Position numbers and translations under genes: made by a program | The notes under the pieces: model-generated | Databases searched by the model: none | The model's input: the letters and a program-made list of their open reading frames with translations, nothing else | What the model was told of the DNA's origin: nothing | Part shown: positions 1 to 7,846 of the stretch, one piece after another | How the letters are laid out: the number at the start of each line of letters is the position of its first letter | Position numbering within the stretch: position 1 is the stretch's first letter | Assembly (NCBI RefSeq): GCF_017876295.1 | Contig: NZ_JAGINT010000002.1 | Span: 1,426,001-1,490,000 of the forward strand | Length of the DNA stretch: 64,000 nucleotides | Direction of reading: 5' to 3' | DNA from: Kribbella aluminosa | GTDB taxonomy: Bacteria > Actinomycetota > Actinomycetes > Propionibacteriales > Kribbellaceae

Positions 1-48
1 CGACGGTTAGGCCCCCGCCGAACGGTTCCGTACCTAGCGTCGATCCTC

Positions 49-663
49 ATGACCCACCTGACGATCGAACCTTCCATCCTGTACGTCGGAACGCCGGTCG
101 CCCTGCTCAGCACGCTGAACGAGGACGGCACCGCCAACCTCGCGCCGATGTCGTCCGCGTGGGCGCTCGGCGACGTGGTGGTCCTCGGCGTCGGCGTCGG
201 CGGCCAGACGGCAACCAACCTCCGGACCCGCCCGGAGGTGGTGATCAACTACCCCTCCCCTGACCAGTGGCAGGCCGTCGAACGCCTCGCCCCGTTGACC
301 GCCGCCGATCCGATCCCGCCACACAAACAGGCCCGCTTCCACCACAACCGCCAGAAGTTCACCGCCGCCGCCCTCACCCCCACCCCGTCCGACCTGATCA
401 CCCCGCCTCGGGTAGCCGAGTGCCCCCTCCAGTTCGAGGCCACCGTCGTACAGGCCGATCTAGATGCCAAAGGCAACTTCCTGATCGCCCAAGCCCGAGT
501 CCTGAGAGTCCACGCCGCCCCTCACCTGGTCATCCCCGGCACCTCCCACATCAACCCCGCCGCCTGGTCCCCCCTCATCTACAACTTCCGCCACTACTAC
601 CCCCTAGGCCCCGAACTAGGCGAATCCTTCCGCACCGAAACCCCAAGCCCCAAAGGCGTGTAA
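49..663 (+). CDS. Flavin reductase-like FMN-binding split-barrel protein
   Basis: 204 residues. The first half has the flavin reductase-like fold signature: an opening strand followed by STLNEDGTANLAPMSS and a stretch of small and valine residues around GVGVGGQTATNL, then RPEVVINYPS. Such proteins bind FMN and act as cytosolic flavin-dependent oxidoreductases or flavin reductases; the substrate cannot be told from sequence. There is no Shine-Dalgarno sequence before ATG 49. A TAGCGT hexamer ends 8 nt upstream, so the message may be leaderless, although the window edge cuts the promoter region. The last third is Pro/Thr/His-rich. A second member of this superfamily lies at 56973-57596. Family assignment is fairly secure; function is open. 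Confidence 0.75.
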   Translation: MTHLTIEPSILYVGTPVALLSTLNEDGTANLAPMSSAWALGDVVVLGVGVGGQTATNLRTRPEVVINYPSPDQWQAVERLAPLTAADPIPPHKQARFHHNRQKFTAAALTPTPSDLITPPRVAECPLQFEATVVQADLDAKGNFLIAQARVLRVHAAPHLVIPGTSHINPAAWSPLIYNFRHYYPLGPELGESFRTETPSPKGV

Positions 664-1610
664 GCCTCACGCGGTACGTGGAGTGGCATGTGATCGACCC
701 GCCGCCTGCCACGCAGGCACACCTGCTACACGCGCTCCCACCTGCACCCGCTGCGCGCGCTCCCACCCGCCCCCGGCTTAGCGCCGGATTGCCCGGCTGG
801 CGCCGGGAGTTGCAAACTACCGCTCGCGAGCGACTGCTCAGCGGGCGCTGTCCGTAAAGACGGGCGCGCGCGAGTGGCGCGCGCCGGAGCGTGAATGGCG
901 GACCTGGCGACGGCTGGGTGTGGATCCGGGAGATGTGCAGGAGGTTGCCGGTTCGATCAGATCGCCGTCAAGGAGGGTAAGAGGTGACGTCGTGAGCGAG
1001 GAGTTGACCACACGCCCCGCCTGCCACTTCACCACTCGCCGGTCACAGACCGAAATGAGCGCTCGCCGCCAACGTGCGCGTGACACGCACTCGGCGCCAT
1101 CTTCGTCAGGAGGCCTGGCGGACGAACGGATCTCGTCAGCCTGTGCCAGCGGCCGACGCCGAGATGTACCGGTCAGCCCGAGCGAGACAACACCCCCTCC
1201 GCTCGGCCCTCCAGACCAACCTCCGGCAACTGCTCAGGTCACGCCGCCCCGGGCCTTCCAAGCCGTCAGAAGTCCACGCTGTTAACGCCCGGAACGGAAA
1301 TCCCCAGTCACGTCCCGTACGGCTCAACCCACAACCCGCGGATTGGCTATCCAGGTTATGCGGCGCTACGCGTCGCTGGTCGGATCTTCCGCGTGACTGG
1401 TAACTCCCACGCAGAGCAGTGGCCGTCGATCGGCGACGTTTTGGGGCGTTTCGTATCCAAACAGGTGGCCTCTACTCACGGCTTGTTCTGCTTCCCCCGC
1501 TTTCACGCAGCTTCGACCCATCCCAGGACAAACGCAGAAGCGCCAAGAGCGATCCGGTCACTGGCGGAAACCAGTCGCTCGGGGGCAGCGACGCTGCAAA
1601 GGTTGGTGGC
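664..1610. other. Gene-poor region, no convincing CDS
   Basis: About 950 bases between the split-barrel protein and the kinase. Open frames exist in several registers but are short, Arg/Pro/Ser-rich and lack the GC-ending codon pattern of the neighbours. The best initiation signal is AAGGAGG near 974-980 followed by GTG 992, but the reading frame from there is low-complexity and has no recognisable fold. The stretch holds one arm of an inverted repeat (730-838). It may be decayed or horizontally acquired DNA. Confidence 0.6.
730..838 (+). repeat. Arm A of ~105 bp imperfect inverted repeat
   Basis: The segment reading GCGCTCCCACCTGCACC through GGCGCCGGGAGTTGC to CGCTCGCGAGCGACTGCT recurs in reverse complement at about 2674-2781. 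By eye about four bases in five match, with the longest identity around GGCGCCGGGAGTTGC and CGCTCGCGAG. Together the two arms enclose 1.8 kb with a single gene. It could be a dispersed non-coding repeat family or the end of a decayed mobile unit. No transposase is visible. Confidence 0.65.
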
Positions 1611-2312
1611 ATGTTGCTGACACTGACCGGTTCGAGTTGTTCGGGCAAGACGACGCTGGCTCGTGCCTTGGGCGCCAGGCTGCATGGCCTGGTTATCCAT
1701 GACCACGACGAGATCGGCGTACCGGAGGATGCGGACACACGTTGGCGACACCGCACGACAGAACTGTGGATCGGCCGAGCGTTGGAGTGTCAAAGCCGCG
1801 GGCTGGATCTTCTTCTGACCGGACAGTCGCCGCTCGGTGAGATTTTGGCTTCACCCTCCGCGCCGCTGCTCGACGGCATCGCGGTGTGTCTGGTGGATGT
1901 CGCAGATACCGAGAGGCGTCGGCGTCTCAGTTCACGCGACGGCGACCGGTGGCCGCCAGCAGTCGTTGATGCGTTCGTCGGTTGGAGTACCTGGCACCGT
2001 GGACACGCGGAAGATCCTCGCTACCGCCCAGACGTCATCATCGACGGCGGCTGGCCGGAGATGTTCTGGGATCGGTGGTCGGCATGGACCAAGGACGATC
2101 CCAGGTGGGACACCCAGTTACTCGACACCACTGGGCGATCAATAGCCCAATCGGTGGATGACTTGGAGCAGTGGATCACACAGCAACGCAGTGCTTGTCG
2201 GTCTGGGCGCAACCCTCGCACTGTCCAAAGGCGCCTCGTCTCCTCGCGGTTGGAGATCTCTCTACACAGCAGATCGTCCGATGCGCAGGCGACTGTCGTC
2301 CCGACAACATGA
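1611..2312 (+). CDS. Small P-loop kinase / AAA_33-type ATPase
   Basis: 233 residues from ATG 1611. The reading frame is open much further upstream, but ATG 1611 is chosen because the P-loop GSSCSGKTT sits only seven residues in, as usual for this family. A Walker-B-like hydrophobic strand ending in D (GLDLLLTGQSPLG, IAVCLVDV) and an Arg-rich lid (TERRRRLSSRDGDRW) follow. This is the layout of small-molecule or nucleotide kinases related to chloramphenicol phosphotransferase and gluconate kinase. The substrate is unknown. Codon use is less GC-biased than in neighbouring genes and it stands alone between two inverted repeats, which suggests acquisition. The C-terminal 40 residues (Arg/Ser-rich) look unstructured. 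Confidence 0.7.
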   Translation: MLLTLTGSSCSGKTTLARALGARLHGLVIHDHDEIGVPEDADTRWRHRTTELWIGRALECQSRGLDLLLTGQSPLGEILASPSAPLLDGIAVCLVDVADTERRRRLSSRDGDRWPPAVVDAFVGWSTWHRGHAEDPRYRPDVIIDGGWPEMFWDRWSAWTKDDPRWDTQLLDTTGRSIAQSVDDLEQWITQQRSACRSGRNPRTVQRRLVSSRLEISLHSRSSDAQATVVPTT

Positions 2313-2405
2313 GTCGAGTGTCGACAGGTGGTGACGGTGCGCGTGCCAAACCGCCGTGCCGCGTGATCGGCCGATCCGGACGCCGGCCGAGCCCCGGCAG
2401 CGTGA

Positions 2406-2473
2406 CTGTGAACAGCTCGTGGGGTCTAGGAACACGCCATAGCTTGTCCCCAGACCCCACGAGGTGTTCACAG
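2406..2473. repeat. Long hairpin, 25-bp stem
   Basis: Left arm 2406-2430 and right arm 2449-2473 pair at 23 of 25 positions (core GCTCGTGGGGTCT against AGACCCCACGAG), with an 18-nt loop. There is no T-run on either side, so it is not a classical intrinsic terminator. It lies about 95 bases after the kinase gene and inside the region bounded by the larger inverted repeat. Candidate roles are a palindromic dispersed element or a 3' mRNA structure. Confidence 0.75.
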
Positions 2474-2673
2474 GTCCGCAGGATGACCAACCTCCGCGCG
2501 CTGGAACTCAAGTTTGCGATCTCGGCGGACCTTCCGCTGTGGTCTCCCGGAGGGTCGTCCGGTGTGGTCGCCCCGGGGACATCGGGAGCCGGTCCGCTTC
2601 GGGCTGGATTTACTGCCGCGGGACGACGCCCGCGCCACTCACCACGCGTCGCCCTGCGAAGCGCGTCCGCCAA

Positions 2674-2781
2674 GCAGTCACTCGCGAGCGGCAGCTCGCA
2701 ACTCCCGGCGCCGGCCGGGAACTGCCGACCCTGGGCCGGTGGGTGGGAGCGCGCAGAGCAGGTGCGGGAGGGAGCGCAGCG
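2674..2781 (-). repeat. Arm B of ~105 bp imperfect inverted repeat
   Basis: Reverse-complement partner of 730-838. Read on the minus strand it runs from GCGCTCCCTCCCGCACCTG through GGCGCCGGGAGTTGC to CGCTCGCGAGTGACTGCT. Differences from arm A are scattered substitutions and one or two short indels, so the copies have diverged for some time. Confidence 0.65.
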
Positions 2782-2854
2782 ACCGGAGTACCTGCGTAGC
2801 ACGCGGAAGGCGGACCACATCCGAACTCGAGCACCTGCTGGATCCCCGCCGAGT

Positions 2855-2926
2855 CGCGCGGTTCGCCCCATGCGCGCGGTTCGCCCCATGCGCGCGGTTC
2901 GCCACATGCGCGCGGTTCACCGTGTG
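2855..2926. repeat. Four tandem 18-bp units
   Basis: The unit CGCGCGGTTCGCCCCATG is repeated at 2855, 2873, 2891 and 2909. The first two copies are identical, the third has one change and the fourth several, so the array decays toward the N-acetyltransferase stop codon at 2935. It is too short and lacks spacers, so it is not CRISPR. Confidence 0.85.
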
Positions 2927-2934
2927 CCCGTGGG

Positions 2935-3720
2935 TTACAGCAGGCGGAGGCGGTCGATTTCTTCGTCGTTGAGGACTACGTCCAGGGAGGACAGGACGTC
3001 GGGGAGGTCGGCTGGTGGGACTGGGCGTTCGGTGGTTTGGCCGTTGGGGTGTTCGGTGGTGAGGGTGTCGCCTACCAGGCGGCGTACCTCGCCTTCGGCT
3101 ACTCGCATGACCACCGGGCGGCCGGTGAAGGGGGAGTTGGGGTGGGTGGAGACGTAGTGATGGTAGACCTCGTAGTCGATCGGCCGGACCGGTTCGTCGT
3201 TCGAGGCGTGCTGGGGGATCCAGCCGTCGGGCGTCTGCTTCGACAAGGTCCACACATCGCCGTCGTGGGTCAGGCGGTGGTCCCACCCGGCCTGGTCGAC
3301 CACGACGCCGTCCTTCAGCGGCGTCGGATACAACTGCCCCGCTCCGAATCCCACATCCGCCAGGAACTCCTCCCCGTCGACCCCGACCTTCAACAGCGCA
3401 TGCGTCCGCGGCCCGGACTTGTGCGGTTGTACCCGCGCAACCCGCCGTACGACGTCGAACCCGAGCTGTTCGAGCGCCGCCCCGAACAGCAACGCATGCT
3501 CGTAGCAGTACCCGCCCCGCTGCCGCCCGACCAGCTTCGCCTGGATCGCGTCCAGCGAGATCCCGGGATGCGTCCCGAGCACCACGTCGACGTTCTCGAA
3601 CGGAATCGCCAGCACATGCGCCCGGTGCAAACTCCGCAACGCATCCGCCGACGGCGCAACCCGCGCATGCCCGATCCGCGCCAGGTAGGCGTCCAGGTCC
3701 AGCTTCTCGATGTCCCACAT
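2935..3720 (-). CDS. nat: Arylamine N-acetyltransferase
   Basis: 261 residues. This is the acetyl-CoA:arylamine N-acetyltransferase family, which transfers acetyl from acetyl-CoA to aromatic amines or hydrazines in the cytosol. The Cys-His-Asp triad is in place: Cys72 in RGGYCYEHALLF, His107 in PRTHALL and Asp122 in LADVGFG. The reading frame is open further upstream, but ATG 3720 is preferred because GAGGT lies 8-9 nt before it and MWDIEKLDLDAYLARIG matches the usual N-terminus. It is followed, 40 bp upstream in the same direction, by the GntR gene, so the two may share a transcript. Tandem 18-bp repeats begin right after the stop codon. Confidence 0.92.
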   Translation of the reverse strand: MWDIEKLDLDAYLARIGHARVAPSADALRSLHRAHVLAIPFENVDVVLGTHPGISLDAIQAKLVGRQRGGYCYEHALLFGAALEQLGFDVVRRVARVQPHKSGPRTHALLKVGVDGEEFLADVGFGAGQLYPTPLKDGVVVDQAGWDHRLTHDGDVWTLSKQTPDGWIPQHASNDEPVRPIDYEVYHHYVSTHPNSPFTGRPVVMRVAEGEVRRLVGDTLTTEHPNGQTTERPVPPADLPDVLSSLDVVLNDEEIDRLRLL

Positions 3721-3761
3721 GGCGACTACCTCAACACCTCCAGCGCACTTGAGGTCAACCC

Positions 3762-4571
3762 TCACCAGGCCTGGGTAAGAGCGGTGCTGCTCGGGGTGAG
3801 GCGGTAGCCGGCGTGCGCCGAGAACTCGGCCGACAGCGCGAACCGGTCGCCGCGGACGATCGTGTGCCGCCATTCGACCGAACGGTTCTGGGCGCTGCCC
3901 TGGCGGACGATCGAGAAGACGGCAGCGTCCAAAGGGCAGTGCAGGATCTTGCGTTCGGCCGTGGTCGGCGTGACCGCGCGGATGTCCTCGCGGCCGTGAT
4001 CCAGTACGACGCCCGTACGGTTCGCGAGTTCGTTGTACAGGCTGGTGTGGGTGAAGTCCGCGTCGAGCAACGGTTCCGCGAGGGCCGCGGGGAGCCAGAC
4101 GCGGTCCAGCGCGAGCGGCTCGTCCCCGGCGTACCGGAGGCGTTCGAGGTACAGCAGCGGGATCGACTCCTCCAGGTCCAGGCGGGCCGCGACCACGCCG
4201 TCGGCGCGGACGTCGAGCGCCCGTACGACGCTGCGCTGCGGCAGGCCCGAGGCTTCGACCGAGGAGAACAGACTGTAGAGCGCGCCCATCGGCTGCCGGA
4301 TCTCCGGCATCGCCGCGACCCGGGGCTGCCGGCCGCGCTCGGCGACGATCAGGCCGTCCGTGCGGAGCTGGACGAGGGCCTGCCGGACGGTGTGCCGGCT
4401 GACCGCGTACTCGTCGACCAGCGCGAGCTCGCCCGGGAACGCGTCGTCGAACTCCCCGGACCGCAGCCGCCGGACGAGGTCCGACTGCAGCTGCTTCCAG
4501 AGCGGCTCGCCGCCGCCTCGCTCAAGCTTGCGCACACGGGTTCCTTCCAGAGTTGCCAAATGTCCGGTCAT
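3762..4571 (-). CDS. GntR family regulator with UTRA domain (HutC type)
   Basis: 269 residues. The winged helix is at about 22-90, with the helix-turn-helix EYAVSRHTVRQALVQLRTDG. A UTRA ligand-binding domain follows (about 105-258), including IPLLYLERLRYAGDEPLALDR in two parts and a C-terminal SAEFSAHAGYRL. HutC-subfamily members are usually local repressors released by a small metabolite. The gene is divergent from the YeiH-type permease with 47 bp between the chosen starts; a perfect 14-bp palindrome (4583-4596) fills that gap and is the obvious operator. The effector could be an aromatic amine or a sulfonate, but that is guesswork from the neighbours. Confidence 0.88.
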   Translation of the reverse strand: MTGHLATLEGTRVRKLERGGGEPLWKQLQSDLVRRLRSGEFDDAFPGELALVDEYAVSRHTVRQALVQLRTDGLIVAERGRQPRVAAMPEIRQPMGALYSLFSSVEASGLPQRSVVRALDVRADGVVAARLDLEESIPLLYLERLRYAGDEPLALDRVWLPAALAEPLLDADFTHTSLYNELANRTGVVLDHGREDIRAVTPTTAERKILHCPLDAAVFSIVRQGSAQNRSVEWRHTIVRGDRFALSAEFSAHAGYRLTPSSTALTQAW

Positions 4572-4582
4572 CTCCTACCGTG

Positions 4583-4596
4583 AATGTACGTACATT
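4583..4596. promoter_or_regulatory. Palindromic operator between gntR and yeiH genes
   Basis: AATGTACGTACATT is a perfect 14-bp palindrome placed 12 bases upstream of the GntR start and 23 bases upstream of the permease start. Its GT-N4-AC core fits HutC/GntR-type operators in general form. By position it would control both genes, giving autorepression plus control of the permease. Confidence 0.7.
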
Positions 4597-4618
4597 TCTC
4601 GCAGGAGGGAACCGGCTA

Positions 4619-5728
4619 GTGGTGCAGCTCGAGGTTAGGACACCTCACTACCTGACCGCCGCTGTTCCCGTCCTCCGTCGCTTCGGTACGGCGTTGTCGC
4701 GGCGGCGCGGGCTCGCGATCGTGCTCGCGGTGACGGCCGTCGCCGTACCGCTCGGCCGGTTGGTTCCGATCGTCGGCGGCCCGGTGTTCGGCATCGTGCT
4801 CGGCGTTATCGCCGGCAGCGTGATCCCGGTCCTGCGCTCCGAGGTCTGGCGCCCGGGCTACGACTTCGCCTCGAAGACGCTGCTCCAGTTGTCCATCGTC
4901 GTACTCGGCACCGGGCTGTCGTTGCAGCAGGTGGCGCGGGTCGGCGTCTCGTCGCTGCCGGTGATGCTCGGCACGCTCGCGATCGCGCTCGGCGGCGCGT
5001 GGCTGTTCGGTCGCATCCTCGGCGTCCGCGGCGACACCCAGACCCTGATCGGCGTCGGTACGGCGATCTGCGGCGGCTCGGCGATCGCGGCGGCCACCGC
5101 GGCGATCGGCGCCAAGCGCTCCTCGGTCGCCTACGCGATGGCGACGATCTTCACCTTCAACATCGTCGCGGTATTGACGTTCCCGCCGCTCGGCCACCTG
5201 CTCGGGATGAGCTCGGAGGCGTTCGGCCTCTGGGCGGGTACGGCGGTCAACGACACGTCGTCGGTGGTCGCCGCCGGGTACGCGTACAGCCAGGCGGCCG
5301 GCGATCAGGCGATCGTCGTGAAGCTGACCCGGTCGCTGACGCTGATCCCGATCGTGCTGACGCTGGTCGCGCTGAAGATCCGCCGCGAGAACCGCGCGGC
5401 CCGGGCGCTCGACGCGACGTCGGACGGCTCCTATGCGGGCGCCACGGCCTCGATCCGCAAACCGTTGCCGTGGCGCAAACTCGTACCGCTGTTCCTGATC
5501 GGCTTCGTCGCCGCCGCGGGCCTCCGCTCGGCCGGCGCCGTACCGTCGAGCTGGCTGCCAACACTGACTCTCGTCGGCAGCACCCTGATCACCGCCGCAC
5601 TGGCCGGGATCGGCCTGTCACTGCGCCCCCGCGAGCTCCGCGACGCAGGACCCAGGCCGCTCTTCCTGGGAGCGATCCTCTGGATCCTGGTCGCGGTCGG
5701 CAGCCTGCTGCTTCAGTCCTTCTCGTAA
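4619..5728 (+). CDS. YeiH family putative sulfate/anion exporter (UPF0324)
   Basis: 369 residues, polytopic, about 10-11 membrane segments. Family marks include GTAICGGSAIAAATAAIGA, which follows GDTQTLIGV, and WAGTAVNDTSSVVAAGY, both conserved in the YeiH/UPF0324 permeases. Some family members have been linked to sulfite or taurine-derived anion export, but substrate is not fixed by sequence. GTG 4619 is chosen over upstream in-frame codons because AGGAGGG (4602-4608) precedes it and an upstream start would overlap the GntR gene and the operator. The 3' end overlaps the convergent GH2 gene by 16 bp. Confidence 0.88.
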   Translation: MVQLEVRTPHYLTAAVPVLRRFGTALSRRRGLAIVLAVTAVAVPLGRLVPIVGGPVFGIVLGVIAGSVIPVLRSEVWRPGYDFASKTLLQLSIVVLGTGLSLQQVARVGVSSLPVMLGTLAIALGGAWLFGRILGVRGDTQTLIGVGTAICGGSAIAAATAAIGAKRSSVAYAMATIFTFNIVAVLTFPPLGHLLGMSSEAFGLWAGTAVNDTSSVVAAGYAYSQAAGDQAIVVKLTRSLTLIPIVLTLVALKIRRENRAARALDATSDGSYAGATASIRKPLPWRKLVPLFLIGFVAAAGLRSAGAVPSSWLPTLTLVGSTLITAALAGIGLSLRPRELRDAGPRPLFLGAILWILVAVGSLLLQSFS

Positions 5729-7515
5729 GCGGCCTTACGTTCCTGGATCGCCTTGATCCGCGGGACGTCGAGCTTGTTGCTGCGGTCGAAGTTGTAGATG
5801 CCGTTCTCTTCCTGGAACACGTCGGTCAGCTGCGTGTAGCAGTAGCCGAACATCAGCTCGTTGTCGAGCAGCGCGTCGATCAGGCCGGCGAAGCGGACGT
5901 AGAAGTCCTCCTCGGTCGCGACCCGCTGGCCGTAGCCCCAGGAGTCCGCGGAGTTCCCGCTCCTCCCGGCGGCGGCCTTCTCGGCGTTCCACCAGATGCC
6001 GCCGAACTCGCTGCAGAAGTACGGCTGGCCGTCGTACGCCAGGGAGAGCGGCTTGTCGTCCCGGGTGTTGCCGTACGGCTTGTCGTTGACGAGGTCCGCC
6101 ATCTGCTTCGCGAACTCGGCCGGGTCCTGCTCGTAGTTGTGCGAGTCCCAGACGTCGGTCTCGGGGACGCGGTGGCTGTAGCCGGACGCGTCCAGCACCG
6201 GGCGGCTGGTGTCCGCGGCCTTGGTGGCCAGGAACATCGCGCGGGTGACGTCGTCGAGCTGGGTGATCCGGTCGTGCAGCAGCTGGTGCGTCTCGTTCAG
6301 CGGGCACCAGCCGACGATGCTCGGGTGGCTGTAGTCCCGCTCGACCGCCTCCAGCCATTGACCGACGTACGTCGCGGTCGGCTGCTGGTTGTCGTTGCCC
6401 GTGTCGCCGACGCCGGAGCCCCAGTCGCCGAACTCGCCCCAGACCAGGTATCCGAGCCGGTCCGCGTGATACAGGAACCGCTCCTCGAACACCTTCTGGT
6501 GCAGGCGCGCGCCGTTGAACCCGGCCGCCAGGCTCAGCTCGATGTCCTTGACGATCGCCTCCTCGGACGGCGCCGTCATCAGGCTCTCCGGCCAGTACCC
6601 CTGGTCCAGGACGAGCCGCTGGAAAACGTGCTTGCCGTTGATCAGGATCGCCTTGCCGTTGATGCTCACCGACCGGAGTCCGGCGTAGCTGTCGGCGGCA
6701 TCGGTGATGTTGCCCTCGGCATCGATCAGCTCGAGGCGGACGTCGTACAGATGCGGGTCGGTGGTGTCCCAGAGCCGGACGCGGTCGGCCGGCACCTGCA
6801 GCGTGAGACGTGGGGCGAGGTCGAGGTCGGCGCGTACCTCGGCGGTGGTGATCTCGCCGTCGGCGTCCTTCAGGTATGCCTTGATCTTGTAGCCGGGCTT
6901 GTTCGCGGAGACCGGCACTTCGAGGTGGAAGCTGGAGCCCGCGACGTCCGGGGTGATCCGCGGCCGCTTCAGGTGCACCGTGGGCACGGCTTCCAGCCAT
7001 ACGGTCTGCCAGATGCCGGTGGTGCGGGTGTAGAGGCAGCTGTGGTTGGCGTACAGCTGGCTCTGCTTGCCGCGGGCCTGCGGGCCGCGGTGCGTATCGC
7101 GGGCGCGGACGACGACGGTCGCCTGCTCGCCGGGCTTGGCGACGTGCCGCAGGTTCACGCTGAACGGGGTGAACCCGCCGCGGTGCCGGACGACCTCCTC
7201 GCCGTTCACCCAGACGGTCGCGTCGTGGTCGACGGCCTGGAAGTGCAGCACCGCGTCCTTGCCGTCCCAGTCGGCCGGGATCGTCACGGTGGTGCGGTAC
7301 CAGACCGCCTCCATGAAGTCGACGTCCTCGATCCCGGACAGCTCGGTCTCCGGGGCGAACGGTACGACGATCCGCCGCTCCAGCTCACGCTCCCGGAGGC
7401 CGCGCTCCAGTCCGGAGTCCGACCGGTCGATCTCGAACTGCCACTCACCGTTCAGGTTCAGCCAGTCGGGCCGAACGAACTGCGGACGCGGGTACTCCGC
7501 ACGAGGCTGCGTCAT
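5713..7515 (-). CDS. Glycoside hydrolase family 2 (beta-galactosidase/glucuronidase-like)
   Basis: 600 residues, the shorter three-domain form of GH2: sugar-binding jelly roll (about 15-180, FRPxW-like VRPDWLNLNGEWQF, VWVNGEEV), immunoglobulin-like domain (185-285) and TIM barrel (290-600). The acid/base Glu is Glu408 in WCPLNETH and the nucleophile is Glu503 in YFCSEFGG. No signal peptide, so it acts on imported oligosaccharides in the cytosol. Retaining hydrolysis of a beta-linked galactoside, glucuronide or mannoside is expected; the exact sugar is not evident. GGGAG lies upstream of ATG 7515, and a LacI-type palindrome at 7557-7570 suggests sugar-inducible control. Confidence 0.9.
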   Translation of the reverse strand: MTQPRAEYPRPQFVRPDWLNLNGEWQFEIDRSDSGLERGLRERELERRIVVPFAPETELSGIEDVDFMEAVWYRTTVTIPADWDGKDAVLHFQAVDHDATVWVNGEEVVRHRGGFTPFSVNLRHVAKPGEQATVVVRARDTHRGPQARGKQSQLYANHSCLYTRTTGIWQTVWLEAVPTVHLKRPRITPDVAGSSFHLEVPVSANKPGYKIKAYLKDADGEITTAEVRADLDLAPRLTLQVPADRVRLWDTTDPHLYDVRLELIDAEGNITDAADSYAGLRSVSINGKAILINGKHVFQRLVLDQGYWPESLMTAPSEEAIVKDIELSLAAGFNGARLHQKVFEERFLYHADRLGYLVWGEFGDWGSGVGDTGNDNQQPTATYVGQWLEAVERDYSHPSIVGWCPLNETHQLLHDRITQLDDVTRAMFLATKAADTSRPVLDASGYSHRVPETDVWDSHNYEQDPAEFAKQMADLVNDKPYGNTRDDKPLSLAYDGQPYFCSEFGGIWWNAEKAAAGRSGNSADSWGYGQRVATEEDFYVRFAGLIDALLDNELMFGYCYTQLTDVFQEENGIYNFDRSNKLDVPRIKAIQERKAAYEKD

Positions 7516-7556
7516 GAACTCTCCCGTGATGCTGATCTGGTAGGGGCAGCAGCACT

Positions 7557-7570
7557 TTACAACGTTGAAA
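7557..7570. promoter_or_regulatory. Candidate LacI-family operator upstream of GH2 gene
   Basis: TTACAACGTTGAAA has a CAACGTTG core with the central CG of LacI/GalR operators and partial outer symmetry. It lies 42 bases upstream of the GH2 start, a position suited to repression. No LacI regulator gene is present in the window. A related site (TGACA-ACGC-TGTCA) precedes the GH38 gene. Confidence 0.5.
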
Positions 7571-7675
7571 TAGCCTGGGCAACGGCGTACCGACCTCAGC
7601 TTCCCGCCAGTCAGCCGACTGGTTTCCGACCGATCGCCTCGAGCGCGAGCGCCTGCGGGCGTGGTGCTCTTGCCG

Positions 7676-7846
7676 TCAGGTAGGCGACGTGTGCGCGGAA
7701 CAGGCGAGTACGCCGAGCCCGGCGCGTGCGACAGCCGCCGCGGGAAGCTCGGTCAGGTCGGCCGACGGGCGCGCGAACGCCATCAGCGTGACGGCTTCGA
7801 CCGCGCAGTACACGACGTTCAGGCGCAGGGTTCTGTCACCGGTCAT
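7676..7846 (-). CDS. Small hydrophobic protein, probably frameshifted
   Basis: 56 residues starting MTGDRTLRLNVVYCAVEAV. ATG 7846 overlaps the stop of the upstream methyltransferase as ATGA, so translation is likely coupled. Residues 9-55 alternate hydrophobic and small residues like one or two membrane segments, ending abruptly at LACSAHTSPT. A second frame continues smoothly from that point as VAYLTARAPRPQALALEAIG to a stop at 7611, with typical codon use, so the intact protein was probably about 78 residues with a single-base indel near 7680-7690. I do not recognise the family. It could also be a genuine short protein. Confidence 0.5.
   Translation of the reverse strand: MTGDRTLRLNVVYCAVEAVTLMAFARPSADLTELPAAAVARAGLGVLACSAHTSPT

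Larger units (their letters stand above)
2313..2934. other. Non-coding stretch with hairpin and repeats
   Basis: About 620 bases with no supportable gene. It holds a 25-bp-stem hairpin (2406-2473), arm B of the inverted repeat (2674-2781) and four tandem 18-bp units (2855-2926) just past the stop codon of the N-acetyltransferase gene. Open frames on both strands are Arg-rich and change register with the repeats, as expected of non-coding high-GC DNA. Confidence 0.6.

Noticed and set aside
930..965. tRNA-like GGTTGCCGGTTCGATC segment
   Set aside because: Resembles a T-arm but no acceptor stem, D-arm or anticodon arm can be paired around it.
992..1285. Frame from GTG 992 behind AAGGAGG
   Set aside because: Good ribosome binding site, but the product is low-complexity Arg/Ser/Pro with poor GC-ending codon bias and no recognisable fold.
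2176..2907. 243-residue open frame on the minus strand
   Set aside because: Arg/Pro-rich, crosses the hairpin and the inverted repeat, and its start lies in the 18-bp tandem array. No domain or initiation signal.
4999..7683. 894-residue plus-strand open frame
   Set aside because: Runs out of frame through the YeiH-type gene and antisense to the GH2 gene; long only because of high GC content.
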